Assembly (NCBI GenBank): GCA_907165275.2
Contig: OU015666.1
Location: 7,222,001 to 7,286,000 of the forward strand
Direction of reading: 5' to 3'
Length of the DNA stretch: 64,000 nucleotides
Origin: Zygaena filipendulae
Taxonomy: Eukaryota; Arthropoda; Insecta; Lepidoptera; Zygaenidae
Positions 1 through 12,058 of this stretch are shown piece after piece. A program made the translations under genes and the position numbers. Within the stretch, counting starts at the first letter, position 1; each line of letters begins with the position of its first letter. The notes below the pieces were generated by a model. The model ran no database searches, was not told where the DNA came from, and saw nothing but the letters and a program-made list of their open reading frames with translations.

Positions 1-559
1 GGAAACGATTAATGAAAACAAGTTTATTTTGTGTATCGTGTGGAATAAGAGGGCGGAGGACGTGTGTCTTGAGCGGAAGTGCTTCGGCGCTGATATCCGG
101 TCGCGATGGCGCACGGAAGTTAATAACACGCCGGACGGAGCTCGCCCGCTGCCCGCCCGTTCGCCCCGCCGCCCCAGCCGCCCAGCCGCCCGGGGCGCCG
201 TGTGTACACACCGCGTACATCGATGTAGCTTACACTCGTGTATTTTTCTGGGAAAATAATAGTACAGGCGAATTTGACGGTCCTTATAATTTCCTTTAAG
301 GACCTATAGGTATCTTCAGCTTACGTAGTGAAACTAAGTATCTAGTATAGGTAATAGAGAAACAAGGTGGTGTGCGCTTCAATAATAATAATACATAATA
401 ATCCACTTCACAACAGACAGATCTACTTGATCCCTCAGTAAGCTAGCTTGTGTCGTGGACACTAAGCAAACGTGGTAGGTATGGCTTTAATTTATAAATA
501 TAATTAAATTAATATATAACGATATACATTTTATAAACACGCCCAGACTGGAAAGTGAC

Positions 560-740
560 ATTCTGTGTTTATCACACCAAGTTTACCTCTACCGGGAACC
601 TAACCCGGAACCTCTTGATTAGCGGGTAGGCAGGGTAACCTGCTTCCCCACTCGGTGCGTCGATAAGACAAGTGCGGGGCTGCGCCTGCCGGATTACACG
701 ACGCGTGAGGGGCGACGCCGGCAAAACAAGAGGCCCCTTC
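560..740 (-). repeat. tRNA-derived SINE-like fragment, degenerate
   Basis: Read on the minus strand, this GC-rich stretch contains GCTAATCAAGAGGTTCCGGG followed by TTAGGTTCCCGG, which resembles the B-box half of a tRNA-derived SINE. It is preceded by GGTTACCCTGCCTACCCGC. This resembles a common insect SINE head, but the A box is not clear and the ends are not defined. The adjoining stretch at 660-740 is GC-rich and may be part of the same element. Confidence 0.35.
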
Positions 741-2443
741 GGAATGCAAAACAGGGGCTTATCTTATAATCATCGAGCGTGTCAACTTATTAAAAATCAT
801 ATTTCACGAAGTCGCCCGCTCCGGGCGCGTACGCGATGCGCATAACATTGCGACGCGGCGCCGCTCCGATGTTACATTAATTTTCAACCTTCCCGACGAC
901 TTGTTGACAGGAGGCTTTAAATGAGATCCAACGTTAAATTAATAATCGACAAAGTTTAATGTTTCATATAATAATTCGTTCCAAGTGATGCTAAACTTAA
1001 TTGACCTTTATTTCTAAAAACAGGCTCTCTCTGCAACTGAATAATGCTTGCGTGCCTTCATCTATTTTCGTAATTTTTGTTTTATTTTTATAACGGTTCC
1101 GGCTGACCAACGCTGCCTCACATTTTAAAATATGTGAAATATACGCAGCATTATGCTGAGCCATTTTGTCAACAATGATTATAAATTAAGCATTTTTTAC
1201 ATATTCTGATGGAAAATCAATTTCTTTACTTTTTCTTCTTCTTCGAATACAATCCAAGTGATATTATGCTTATTTATTTACCTTTATTCCTAAAATCCGC
1301 AACTGAATTACGCTAGTGTGCGTACTGCGTACCTACTGCGTACTAAGATACCTATTTTGTGTCGAGTCCTAAATCAACAAAAGAGTACGGACCATTACGG
1401 GAGCTCGGTTAAGTGTAGTAATCTTCTAGATCTCTACTAAATTATAGTTAAACTTAAGTCAAACAGCTCGTGGCATTTTAGACATGGGTTAAACTATTAT
1501 TGTACGGGATAGTCCTAAAAATAACGTTAAAATAAAATTCTACATAATAATATTGGTATACAATCAAGTAGGTCGGTACTACTTATCAAATAGGATTACA
1601 AAATTAAAATAAAAATGATATAACAATTCATTTCCAAACGTTTGCATCATTTAAATAATGTACTATGTCATAATATACTTTATCGTATAATTTGTGTTTA
1701 ATTAATAAAGGTTTCAAAATTGACAAGTTAACTAAGTACATCGTTTGGAAGCTTGTTATTTTATTCCCTCAATAAATCCGAAATACTAACTCGAGTAAAA
1801 CCGTAGGGGATCGACTAGTATAAATTATTTTTGTAAAAGCTTTGTGCATGATACATGATATGTGATTTCATTAGATGCATCTATGTACCTATCCTCTTAT
1901 ATTCCTTCTTTACACCTAGACTGCTGGATGAAAATGTCTTAATAATTAAAAAAAAATAATCAAATTCTCCCGCCCACCTCGACCCCTGTCGACGACGCGG
2001 AGAGTTTTTTGTTTGCATTTTAAATCAAAATAACTTCAATTTTTTCGCCACTGTTTCCTACCGCCCGGCATAATCAACGTGCCCCCAGTAAAGTGTTTAA
2101 GACAATTTCGCGACAATTTAAGACAAAAAAAATATTTATAATCACAAAGAGTTTGCGCTTTCTTTTGAAGTGTTTCAAGCCTTCCTACGACCTCTTGTGA
2201 CCCCCGCAAACGTTTCGTCTACTTTGCCGGCAAATGCACTTAGAGTTTAGACGTTTGGCAGTGCACGATTTAAAACTTGTTCAAAAGTAACCGAAATGAA
2301 TTTAGACTTTTTTAAAGTCGTACCGAGACGTGTATAATGTGTTTTCTCGACACAAATTCGACACGTAAATCTGCCTAATTATTTTGTTATGAATCAACAT
2401 GCTTAGCTACGGTTCCCTAGGAGAATGGTCGTCGTCGTTCACA

Positions 2444-2780
2444 ATAGGCTAGTTTCCTGGGTAAAAAAATCGAAATTCTATTTAGTCCGTCAGTTAGATA
2501 ATAAAAAAATAAAAGACACGTATTTTTTAAAATAATGGAAATATGCATAGATAAAGCGCATTAAAGTTTAGGGTGGGGGACTCGTGATGTCACAGCTCGC
2601 TATAACGTGCGAACAAACTGTAGCGAGGCGTGACGTCATGTGAAATTTCGACTTGATATATCTCCGTTATTTTTTGGTTACATAAAAAAAAAAAAAATAC
2701 GTGTCCAATATTTTTTAATAATCTACAAAACGGACTAAAAAAAAAAAAACTAGGAACTAGGACTTAGGAAACTAGCCTAT
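2444..2780. mobile_element. MITE family A, copy 1
   Basis: The element is bounded by inverted repeats: ATAGGCTAGTTTCCT at the left and AGGAAACTAGCCTAT at the right, a near-perfect match. The interior is also partly self-complementary (TTTAGTCCGTC near the left, ACGGACTAAA near the right), so the whole unit can fold. It has no coding capacity. Related copies are at 41124-41366 and inside a Helitron at 43745-44045. The superfamily is unknown because the target duplication is ambiguous. Confidence 0.8.
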
Positions 2781-3563
2781 ACAAGAAGTGCCGTAATCTA
2801 GCGACCGTTATATTGGATACGATGAGTGAAACGTGACTTGGACGAGCGAAAATGAAGAGCAATTAACTGATTTTGTCAAAAATCATGAAGCATTATACAA
2901 AATTAGAGCAAAAGAGTATAGACAAGCCCAGACAACGTTTTAGTGACGTCATCCACTGCAATTACGGCCACTAGATAACGGCACCTCTCTCGTAGGCAAC
3001 TGTAGCTTTAGGGCAATCACAAATGTTTGTCATATATGTATGAATTTATTACACTGTCGCAGTAATCAAATCGCCTGGCGCAGCAGTCATATTCGCAAAC
3101 TATACTGTAACACTCGTGTATTAGAAAATCATACTAATATTAGTTAGTAACCTTTCATAATATATGTACATAAATATGTTATGTTGAATTCGATTTTGAA
3201 CACATTAAATCAGTATAATCCGCAACGAACGATTCGACGGCGAAAATTTATAAAAACGGATGTTTTTTTTTTACGAAAAATACCTACTACTCGTGGCCTA
3301 TCTAACAGGGCCGGCGGTGAAATCAAAGGGACCGATGCTAATGGATGTATAAAAGGGCATCATCTCTGTCCATTAAATACCTTTTAAACGGTTGATCCTT
3401 TTTTATATTTGTCGTGGCGATGATGCGCTCGCAGATTGGAACAGGGGAAGCCAGTGTTAATTAAGGTGGCACGGTAGGGATACATGTGTGGCGTTTTATA
3501 TGTTCAATATAGGTAGATATCCAGGCATTGCTGAGAACCTGCGACAATTCAATATATCATTTA

Positions 3564-3745
3564 CTATTTCCCAGCGGTATCATCCGCATTATTTTCGGAA
3601 TTCCCGCGGGAATCCCTGGGTAAAAAGTAACTTATGTCCTTTTCTGTTACCCGGACCACTGTCCGCAAAATTTTATGGTCATCGTTTGAGTAGTCATGGC
3701 GTGGAAGCATAACAAACAAGCTCACATTGGCATTATAATAATAGA
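3564..3745 (-). mobile_element. Non-autonomous Helitron copy
   Basis: Minus strand. It starts with TC followed by TATTATTATAATGCCAATG, runs through the family core (CACGCC, ACTACTCAAACGATGACC, AAAATTTTGC, AAGGACATAAG, TTCCCGCGGGAATTCCG) and reaches a degraded 3' hairpin. The terminal CTAG has decayed to ATAG. It has no coding capacity. Confidence 0.65.
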
Positions 3746-4286
3746 ATAACAAGCTTTGTTAAACTGTAAGAAAACTGAATGCGTCAATAATTTTGCACAA
3801 GAAATGCCGAAATAACTTGATAAATAAATAAATATTTATATTTATGATACTGATGTACCCATACGTACAACTTTAGTATCTAAAAGTAACTAATAAACAT
3901 AATATTATGCTATTCAAATAGTCATAGTGAATGCTGACATTCTACTGAGACCTCTATTTACCTTTTAGGGTAGGATTAGTGAAGTGGTATTTGCATTTTG
4001 ATAAGTGAAAATATTATTTCTCATACTAATATCATACTTTTTATTCAGTGTTAATAGCTTTTTTCTGTCACTTGGCGTGCTAACGTTTCAAGTCTCCATC
4101 CAAATTTAAGTTTCATGTTCGTGAAAACACTTTCTCTCAATTGGTTAACTAAATCGTAACAAAAACTTATTCCATTTTTACTAGCTTTTACTTGAAATGT
4201 AGTTTTCCACACATTTAAAATTTGCAACCCAACTTTTCACCACTTACGCCCCGATTGAGACGAAATTTGGCATACTTAACTATACA

Positions 4287-4615
4287 TCTATATCAATACA
4301 TACACCATAAAGTGAAGTGTCTGTTTCAAATTCCAAATTGTTAGGTTTTCACTAAATTCATATGAAAGTACCTATGTACGATAGATATTCACATAAAAAA
4401 ACCGTTTATTCCGGCTAATCTCTGTAACGGCTGATCCGACTTTAACGGGACTTTCACTGGCAGATAGATGATATTGTAAGGAGTAACTTAAGCTACTTTT
4501 ATTTTAGAAAAAAAATAGTTCTTAGCCATAGTGTTGGTAAATAAATTTCTTGTCTTTCTTTCTTTCTTGCGGCAATTCCGAGATTCACGCGGGTGAAACC
4601 GCGGGGCACAGCTAG
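4287..4615 (+). mobile_element. Non-autonomous Helitron, longer subfamily
   Basis: Starts TC after an A and ends GCACAGCTAG before a T, which is the Helitron A|T insertion rule. The 3' hairpin GCGGGTGAAACCGC lies about ten bases before the CTAG end. The interior (GGCTAATCTCTGTAACGG, GGAGTAACTTAAGCTAC) matches the copy at 50799-51091 rather than the short subfamily. Confidence 0.75.
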
Positions 4616-5298
4616 TGTATAATAAGTTCGGTGACAATCGAGCTGATCTAATGGTAGAGTCGGGATTTAGGCACTGAAACTTCCTAATGGCAAAGGGTAG
4701 AACAGTCGAATTTGAGGGAGTTTGTTTTGTTGCTGACTTTTGAGAAAAAAATTATAAATATTATAAGTTACTCTTTTCCATGGACCCCTATCATTTCAGG
4801 TGTGTAGATATAAAAAGATTGATTTTATATTATGTTTAGTAACCATTAGTTACTCGAAGATTTCGAAGACACGACCAATCTGTCTCCGCTGCGCCCGAAA
4901 CCCGTTGTGCCTATCTATAAAAATCAAAACAAGGGAGAAGATAGGGGAGAAAACCAGAAAATATTTTTAAAAACTTGGAGAAGCGGAGAGCGGTCGCAAG
5001 TTTCTTAATTAAAACTTATGTTGGACGTTGCCATGTGGAGAGAACTTTGACCTAGATATAAATAAATAAAGACAGGACGAATCGTCGTGCCGTGTTGTCA
5101 CAAGTCGCTCATTTATTTTTGCAAGAAAGATCGTATTGCTCAGTTAGACAGACGTGTTCTGTTATTTTCTCCTTTGGGTTTATCATCGATTGTTTCTACT
5201 ACTTCTCTAGTGCCTTAATTCATATTGTACTTAGTATTGGACCCTACGATTTCTCTCTATTTAACTGAGTACTTATTGAATATTGTACTAATCATGTG

Positions 5299-5310
5299 TT
5301 ACCATTTCAG
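5299..5310 (+). promoter_or_regulatory. Splice acceptor of the membralin exon
   Basis: TTACCATTTCAG: a short pyrimidine-containing tract and CAG directly before the conserved HSMLYFF segment. The position fits protein homology exactly. Confidence 0.75.
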
Positions 5311-6042
5311 CACTCGATGCTGTACTTCTTCCATCACTACGAGCTGCCTGTGATACAACAACAGGCGCAGTTACAGCGGCTACTTCTGCGTACACACGGT
5401 ATGGGTCCTATGGGTGCTATGGTTGGTTTGGCTGGACTTGCGTCGTTGGCGAGTGGGGCTGCGTATGCGCATGACGCGCCCGGCACGGCGACGCAAGCCA
5501 CGCCTCCAACCACCCAGTCCACTACACAAACTGTGCAGAACACGGCCCAATCCACCACACAGACATCGCCTTCAGTATCCACAGTCCAAACTAATACCAC
5601 CCACACCGGCGACGTAGTGACCGCTGGGGCAACCTCACCAGAAACCGTCGCAACGGGAACCAACACCCCTGCAGATAACGAAACTATTGCAAACATTACT
5701 CCCGCAAGTGACGCGGTGTGCACTATTAAAAATGATGCGAATACTGAGAACGGTATGAAAATAGAAGAAATAGAAAGTAAAAACTCGAAAGACGAAGTTT
5801 GTGTTCCGAGTAGCAAAACTGCTTCTAAGGAACACGAGACTGGCGATAACATATCGCCAGGTGGTGCGAGCGATGGAACCTCGAATATGAATGAGAATAA
5901 CGTCGAGACTTTAGACCGTAGACGGAAGCATGGCGAGGGTCTCAGCGATGATGATCCCCCTTTGGTATCAAATGCTGAGGAAGCGGGGACGGTGAGACAC
6001 GCCCCGCGACCATCGCTCGAGGCTGAAGATCTAGATTATTGA
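5311..6042 (+). CDS. Membralin (TMEM259) orthologue, last coding exon (partial)
   Basis: Membralin is a conserved multi-pass endoplasmic reticulum membrane protein, linked in vertebrates to ER-associated degradation. The exon opens directly after TTACCATTTCAG, a good splice acceptor, and is read as HSMLYFFHHYELPVIQQQ. I recognise this as the conserved segment at the end of membralin's membrane region (HSMIYFFHHYELPAILQQ in the human protein). It continues for 243 residues. After about 30 conserved residues comes a short Gly/Ala/Met stretch (GPMGAMVGLAGLASLASGAA), then a long Thr/Ser/Asn-rich low-complexity tail and an acidic C terminus ending LEAEDLDY with stop TGA. The GTG at 5296 would read through the splice site and is not a real start. 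The earlier exons must be upstream of the window. The tail is poorly conserved, as expected for this family. Fairly sure of family; phase 0 is inferred from the match. Confidence 0.82.
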   Translation, partial: HSMLYFFHHYELPVIQQQAQLQRLLLRTHGMGPMGAMVGLAGLASLASGAAYAHDAPGTATQATPPTTQSTTQTVQNTAQSTTQTSPSVSTVQTNTTHTGDVVTAGATSPETVATGTNTPADNETIANITPASDAVCTIKNDANTENGMKIEEIESKNSKDEVCVPSSKTASKEHETGDNISPGGASDGTSNMNENNVETLDRRRKHGEGLSDDDPPLVSNAEEAGTVRHAPRPSLEAEDLDY

Positions 6043-6190
6043 ACTAATTCTAATTCTTATACTTATTATATTACAGGGATCGAAACTGGTATACAAAATA
6101 CCTGTATTCTGTTAATATTTATTGATTGTACTTGTATTTTTAAAAGGTAACCTTCACTCCTAAATAAAACAACCATCATTATTATCAGTA
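6043..6190 (+). other. Membralin 3' UTR with poly(A) signal
   Basis: About 150 bases follow the stop. An AATAAA hexamer lies at 6163-6168, so cleavage would be expected about 15-30 bases later. The exact end is not visible. Confidence 0.6.
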
Positions 6191-8190
6191 GTCGAAGTAA
6201 AAATTACCGCTTTTTTAAGTGCATTCTGCTCTATTGATGTTAAAAAAAAGGTCTCTTGGCAGAGATTTTAGGCAGGGTTTTTGCGTCTTTTTGTGAACTT
6301 GTGATATTCTTCAAGTAGTATATGATTATTGGTATTAAATCTGTAACTAGAATATACCTGGAGGTCATATGTTTTTTTTTCTTAGTTACCTCGATAGCTC
6401 TAACGTTTATCTACAAAGGTACCTTGTCAATACCAATATTGTACCGCAATTCATGGAGGTTTTCGGTCCCTGTATCATTATTATAGTACCAATTTTACGA
6501 CGCAATTTCTCATTTTGAATACTGATGTCGGCTAAGAAAATATGAAAGTGATGTCGCCATATTATTTACTCTATCTTACTTAAATAGGTGTATAATGAAC
6601 CAGTGAAAATTAATATTAAAATGAATGAATATTTATAAGTTTTATCACGATTGATTTTGCTTTAACTTCCGTTATACAAAAGTTTTACAATGTTAAATTT
6701 ATGGGGAACATTTTGGAATTTTACTATTCTCTAAAAATTCTTTCTTGACTTTCTATATGTAAAAACTTGTTTTTTTTTTCTTCTAAATCTAACAGTAATA
6801 AACCCGTAGTAACTAAGTAGTTATGTCAACTATTAACAGCTCTCACATCTACGACTATACCTATCGGATGAAAAAATTTGTAACTTTAGACAAACAATGC
6901 ATTTCGTTCGTCGTAATAATTCAGAAGTGACATCAACCTACGCCATGGGTGTTTTTGTGATATATTTATGGGAGAAGTAAAATATCCAACGAAAGGTGAT
7001 TGTAGTGTTTAAGATGACGTGCTGCCCCCCACAGCGATTATGTAAATATTTAGATATGTATGTACAACATTTATTAGGATCGTATTGTGTTGTATCAAGA
7101 TTAAACTTTTTTGTTAATATGACGCTAATTGATTGAGCTCTGTGAAAAGCGCTGGCGATTGGCACTCTCATTCATGGTTTAGTTTAAATAAATATAAATA
7201 TTATTTTTGTTCAATAAATTGTTTTATTTGCATTATTAATAATAAACGGTACATTAGTATTATATCACAATTTTTGTTATTCTACCTTTTCAAATGGTAT
7301 ACTAAAAACAATATTTTAATTATATAAATATTACTCTGGCTGTCTACATTATTGGCAAACTTGTATTATCTCTTCCCTTGGGAAGCTTGCTTTCAATAGA
7401 ACCAGGCATCAACGGAATATTCAGAAGGTGATCTCATAATTTATATAGCGTTATTTAAACGCCTGCGCTAATCATGATTTTTTTTTTATTATTATATTAA
7501 TTCAGAACAGGTACTGTTTGTTAGGTAATCAATTCTGAGAACATTTTCATAAATGTAGGACTTTAATTGCTGTCTTGTTGAAAGGCACTTAATTTTTTAA
7601 TACGGTATTAGTGACTCAGTTACAAAAAGTCATCAGCAAGTTGGAGGTAAATAAATAACAAAAATATTTATGGTTTGGCTCTAAAAGTTCGATTTTCGAA
7701 TTGCTTTCTTATACACTTTATGAAAATTTCTAGTGAAGCCAGTGTTTTTTTTTATTACAAAACTAAATATGTGTCATCGAAATCTGAATGTCAACATCAG
7801 AGTCTTCTTGAAAAGCGCCGTCGCTTCTGCAGATGATGGAAGAAGCCAGTTAACTGTAAAACAGAAAAAGGAAAAGTATGTATTTTCAAACATCTTGAAA
7901 TATAACAATAACAGTGTTGATAAATATTTTTTCAAGTTGTTAGTTACTTATTTAAAAAGAGACTATTATTATACAACACCCAAAATTTATTGAAACTTAA
8001 TATTCATATAAAAAAATCTGTATGTAAAGTTGACATATTAAATAAATAACTTCACAGCAACACAGGTCTACTCGATCCCACACTAAGCTATAAGCTTATG
8101 TCCTCGAAATGAAATAATAGTTATAAAGTGTATGTATAGTGGGTACATATTATTAGATATACATCATATTATATATGTAGATAACCATAC
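6191..8190. other. AT-rich intergenic stretch, nothing recognised
   Basis: About 2 kb of AT-rich sequence with homopolymer runs. Short open frames (for example 7733-7993) lack any recognisable protein and look random. No repeat boundary was identified. Confidence 0.5.
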
Positions 8191-8194
8191 TAAA

Positions 8195-8390
8195 CTAATA
8201 TTATAAAAGTGGTAAAGTTTATGTTTGGATGTAAAGGCTAATCGCTGGAAATACTGAACCAATTCTAAAAATTATATCACTTATAGGAAGCTACAGTATC
8301 ATCCCTGAGTGACATAGGATACTTTTATCTCGGAACACTTTCCTCGGCAACACCGAAATTAATGTGGTTGAAATCGCAGCATTTAGGTAT
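8195..8390 (+). repeat. Degenerate Helitron-like copy
   Basis: Contains ACTAATATTATAAAAGTGG at the left and a decayed core (GACATAGGATACTTTTATCT, CGAAATTAATGTGGTTGAAATCGC at the right) in family order. Terminal CTAG is lost. Confidence 0.5.
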
Positions 8391-8858
8391 TGGAATAGGA
8401 GATAAAGAACGAGGGTTTACGCGGGTCCCACAAGTGTGACGAAAGGAATTAGATTGAAAACTAATCATAAATTTTACACTGTTTTCCATTTCGTTGCTCT
8501 AAACTTGTTGCAGCGAACATACCAATAAACACAAAGTTTGAACCCATAGCCGAGCCACACCCGGTCCAACGCGCTCCTTTCTTACTAAATAGTAGTTCAA
8601 GAGGCCGATCGCGCTATTTTCGAACAATATTACCCAAAGAAATGTGAAATATCGTTTTTAGATTTCGGCCTTGCCTCTCGTTCGAGTTCGGTTAAAAATT
8701 AACCAATATTATCTGCTAAAGTTTTAAATAGCCATTTTTAAATCAATCAGCGCGTTACAGAAATGCTTAAAATTATTTATTATTTTTATTTTTACCTTAT
8801 ATGTACTATTTACTTATATATTAAATATTTATTATTTATATATTTATTTATTATCTTA

Positions 8859-9088
8859 TCTAATATATATAAATCACGTGTCACGTTGTTTGTCCGCGAT
8901 GGACTCCGAAACTACTGAACGGATTTTGATAAAATTTTGCAACCGTTTATAATATGGTCCAACTTAAAAGATAGGATAGTTTTTATCCCGGAATTCCCTC
9001 GGGAACTGAAGGACATAGAGTACTTTTTTCCCGCAACCTCCGCGGGAACTCCGAAATTACCGCGGATGAAATCGCGGGGGACAGCTAG
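8859..9088 (+). mobile_element. Non-autonomous Helitron copy
   Basis: Starts TCTAATATATATAAATCACG after an A and ends GGGGGACAGCTAG before a T. It carries GAAACTACTGAACGGATTTT, two copies of the GGGAACT segment and a 3' hairpin (CCGCGGATGAAATCGCGG, slightly decayed). Confidence 0.75.
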
Positions 9089-11133
9089 TTTAAATATATA
9101 TTTTAATATTTGACATTAAGACGCTTTTGTTTTGGTAATGATGGATAAGCGTAGGAATAGAACATCGTGATCGGTCTCCACTCACTCCAGTATAGTAAAA
9201 CTAAAAGCGACACGCTGGGTTCCTTTCAACCTTAATAGTAAAAAATTCCGTGTGCAGGAATTGCGTGTTCATTGCGTCTTCCCGGTTACTTCTCTCTCCA
9301 CTTAGCTGCTTCTGTTTCGCGGTGTCGAATGATGGTCGCCTCGAAGAATCACGATGAGTTTCTCCTCGTCAGCTACGTGTATTCTCAAGCAATAACAGCT
9401 CGTAATGTGTGTTAATTCCCCAAGAATACGCGTGACCTCCAAGTAAAGTTTTTAATTTCTTCTTAATGTTTTTATTTATCCTTCTTTCCATCGGTTCAAT
9501 TAGGGTGTGTGTACATACCTAAAGCTGTTGATAAAGTTAACTTAGGTACATATGTACATATACAAATTGTTTGGTTTTTATGTTGTTGCCGCTTGTGTCT
9601 TTCACATTTGTTCAGCAATTTTTTTTTAGTATACTTTTATTTTTTTTGTTGTGAGAAATAATATCGCCTTCGAGGACTCCCTCGGTGTAAATTTAATGTT
9701 TATATTAAATGGTAAGATATGTTTTCACTTTTCTGCAAGTGACAACAACATTGTTATTATGTGAATTAAAAACTAACATATCCAAATTATAACAAAACAA
9801 ATGATTAAGCATAGATTTTATTAGGTATTGAATTGTCGCTATTTCATTACGGTAATAATAATAATAAACGGTAAATAAACAAATATTTTCGAGTATAATA
9901 TAAACACTTTGACAGCAACAAAAAACTATCATTATTTAGAGTAGGTAACCTTTAAATCGGATCAGATTATAGGTGAAATCGTTACAAAATACATCTCAAT
10001 TTTGAGAACATTGTTGTGTCCGTTAGGTAGGTAAGTAGGTACTTATCTGTGATATCCATAAGGATCCGATATGACCCGGGTTGATTTCACCAACAAGGGC
10101 AGTGGACCTAATCGCTGGGGCTCGTGCACCGGCACGAACGCTCTCTGCGGCACATCCGGATGTCGCCGGGTAATCCGGACACCCGGACACACCAGAACAC
10201 CCGGACACTCCGACTCTGTGCGCCGAGGATTTAGCTGTGAAACGAAACGAACGCACGGCTGATTGTTGAGATTAAACGGTAAGGGTCGATGTTGTGAGAT
10301 TTGCTGCTGTTTGGTTCGGTTGATGTAGTTTACGCAGATACATAATATAATCATTGCATAATGATGTACTATACATGAAATGAAATGATTGATGTTAGTG
10401 ATTATTTCGTACGATTCAATATACCTAACTACGAGAACGGATTGTGTCGGACTCGTCGACGTGCATTATCGATGGGATCAACTGCGAACGGTGGAAAGCC
10501 AATTATAAAGGATTGACATGTGAGTCCATCCTATTCATTATAATATGTAATACTCTTCAATTTGCGCACGAAACGTAGGTAGGTACCACTGCATTATATG
10601 TAGGTAGGTATACAATTCATCACAAAGGTAAACCAAATCGCATTACGTGAAATTATTTCGTTAGTATTATTTTATGTAATTTGTATAGAATCAATAAAAC
10701 GAAGTTTAAAATTGTAGTATATTCAGCTTGATGTGAAATAATTATTGCGAGTATGTACTTGACTTGTTTGTTTTCCCAGAATATATTTTTACAGAACAGT
10801 TTGTTGCTATTTCCGTTCATTCAGTAAGTCTTGAAATAATTTTAAATTACCTAGTATATGTAATTTACTTACTATTTAAGTTCAAAGGTTTCTGCGTTAA
10901 TTTTAGAGAATAAAGAATAGAATAGTCTTAGAGTTTCCTCCGAAGGAAACTGATTCGCCAACTTAGATGAGAAAATAATCTTATAGTAGTCAACAGTGAT
11001 CAGTCAGAGTTAAGTATATTCCTACATACGCATAAGTAACTTGGCTTTAAACGAGTAGGTAATTAATATTTAACACATCTACTCTATATTGCTTTTTATT
11101 TACTACTAACAGTGTTGATGCCCTAAGGCCTAA
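9089..11133. other. Intergenic stretch with a GC-rich block
   Basis: Mostly AT-rich with nothing recognisable. The exception is a GC-rich block at about 10060-10260 with short direct repeats (ACACCCGGACAC occurs twice). Overlapping frames on both strands there have no recognisable protein. It may be a degraded repeat or a regulatory island. Confidence 0.4.
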
Positions 11134-11317
11134 TCCATACTAATACTATAAATGCGCAAATAACTCTGTTAGCTTTTCACGCCTTAACTACTCAACCGAC
11201 CATCATGATATTTTGCATATACGTTTTCACAAGTACAGAAAAAAACAGAGTACTCTTTATCCCGGAATTCCTGCACGAATTCCGAAATTAACGCTGGTGA
11301 AACCGCAGACTAGCTAG
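11134..11317 (+). mobile_element. Non-autonomous Helitron, short subfamily
   Basis: Starts TCCATACTAATACTATAAAT after an A and ends GACTAGCTAG before a T. Core motifs CACGCCTTAACTACTCAACC, TTTTGCATA, TTTATCCCGGAATTCC and GGTGAAACCGC are in order. Length 184 bp. Confidence 0.8.
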
Positions 11318-11735
11318 TATTTGATAAATTCCGTGTATTAGTGAAACTCTAGTTTCGCAGAACAGGGATGAAAGCAGATTAACACATGAGAAACGCCTTC
11401 CCTGCGGTATAACCGTGGAATGGGTGTGGGATACAATTAGCAATAGAGTGATAGCAAAATTCTGATAAGTAAAAGATAGTACATATAGTGATGATAACAG
11501 AAAATTGACACTAGTAAAAAGTTTGAGAGCGAATGGACATTGAAGTCGAATTCCAGATTCATATGGCGCAAGTTTTACACAATGCTGCTTAAGTAGTCTC
11601 AGTGCAGTGGAGAGTTGATGGTGGCAATCTAGAGCATTTGGGAGTCTAGATGGCAAAAAACACAAATTAGTATACTGTATGCCATTCATTAATTAGCATG
11701 TCTTTGTAATTTTTGAAGGTGAAACTTCTTAGGAC

Positions 11736-11957
11736 ACGTGAAGGAAAACTATATTTTTGGTGAGTTATCGTGGCACGGCTTGTTATGGTCATAATGAAAA
11801 CCAGGTCGTAGACCCAACTTTCCTGTCTTGGTAGGTATATGTAGGTACGTGAAGGAAAACTATATTTTTGGTGAGTTATCGTGACACGGCTTGTTATGGT
11901 CATAATGAAAACCAGGTCGTAGACCCAACTTTCCTGTCTTGGTAGGTATAGGTACAG
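11736..11957. repeat. 111-bp tandem duplication, two units
   Basis: Unit 1 (11736-11846) and unit 2 (11847-11957) start ACGTGAAGGAAAACTATATT and differ at only a few positions (for example TGGCACGG versus TGACACGG). The period is 37 codons, so a minus-strand frame stays open through both, but the peptide looks like chance. The near-identity implies a recent duplication. Confidence 0.9.
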
Positions 11958-12058
11958 GCGTGGATCTGAGGGGGGCAGTGGGTGCATAGCCCCCCGAGGA
12001 CTAAATTAGGTACTTTAATCAGACCTTGTGAAAATCTCTGACCCTGCTATATTAAATA

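Larger units (their letters stand above)
1..5310. other. Probable intron (upstream of membralin last exon)
   Basis: AT-rich sequence with no coding exon that I can recognise. Because the exon at 5311 starts at a splice acceptor in mid-protein, and no membralin exon was found by eye in this stretch, I infer that it is the 3' part of the last intron. It contains a GC-rich block at about 50-220, a SINE-like piece (about 560-740), a MITE (2444-2780) and two Helitrons (3564-3745, 4287-4615). Short reading frames in it look random. Confidence 0.5.

Noticed and set aside
12..299. Open frames of 95 and 76 codons at the window start
   Set aside because: Both frames are open because the stretch is GC-rich; the proteins are Arg/Ala/Pro-rich with no domain and no splice context.
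5296..5310. GTG at 5296 as a start for the membralin frame
   Set aside because: It lies in the intron and reads through the splice acceptor; homology begins at 5311.
5337..5852. 171-codon minus frame opposite the membralin exon
   Set aside because: Antisense shadow of a Thr/Ser-rich coding exon; no recognisable protein.
10023..10354. Overlapping frames on both strands at a GC-rich block
   Set aside because: No domain; the openness follows from composition and short direct repeats.
11667..11987. 106-codon minus frame with a 37-residue repeat
   Set aside because: The repeat arises from the 111-bp tandem duplication; the sequence is not recognisable as a protein and is likely chance.
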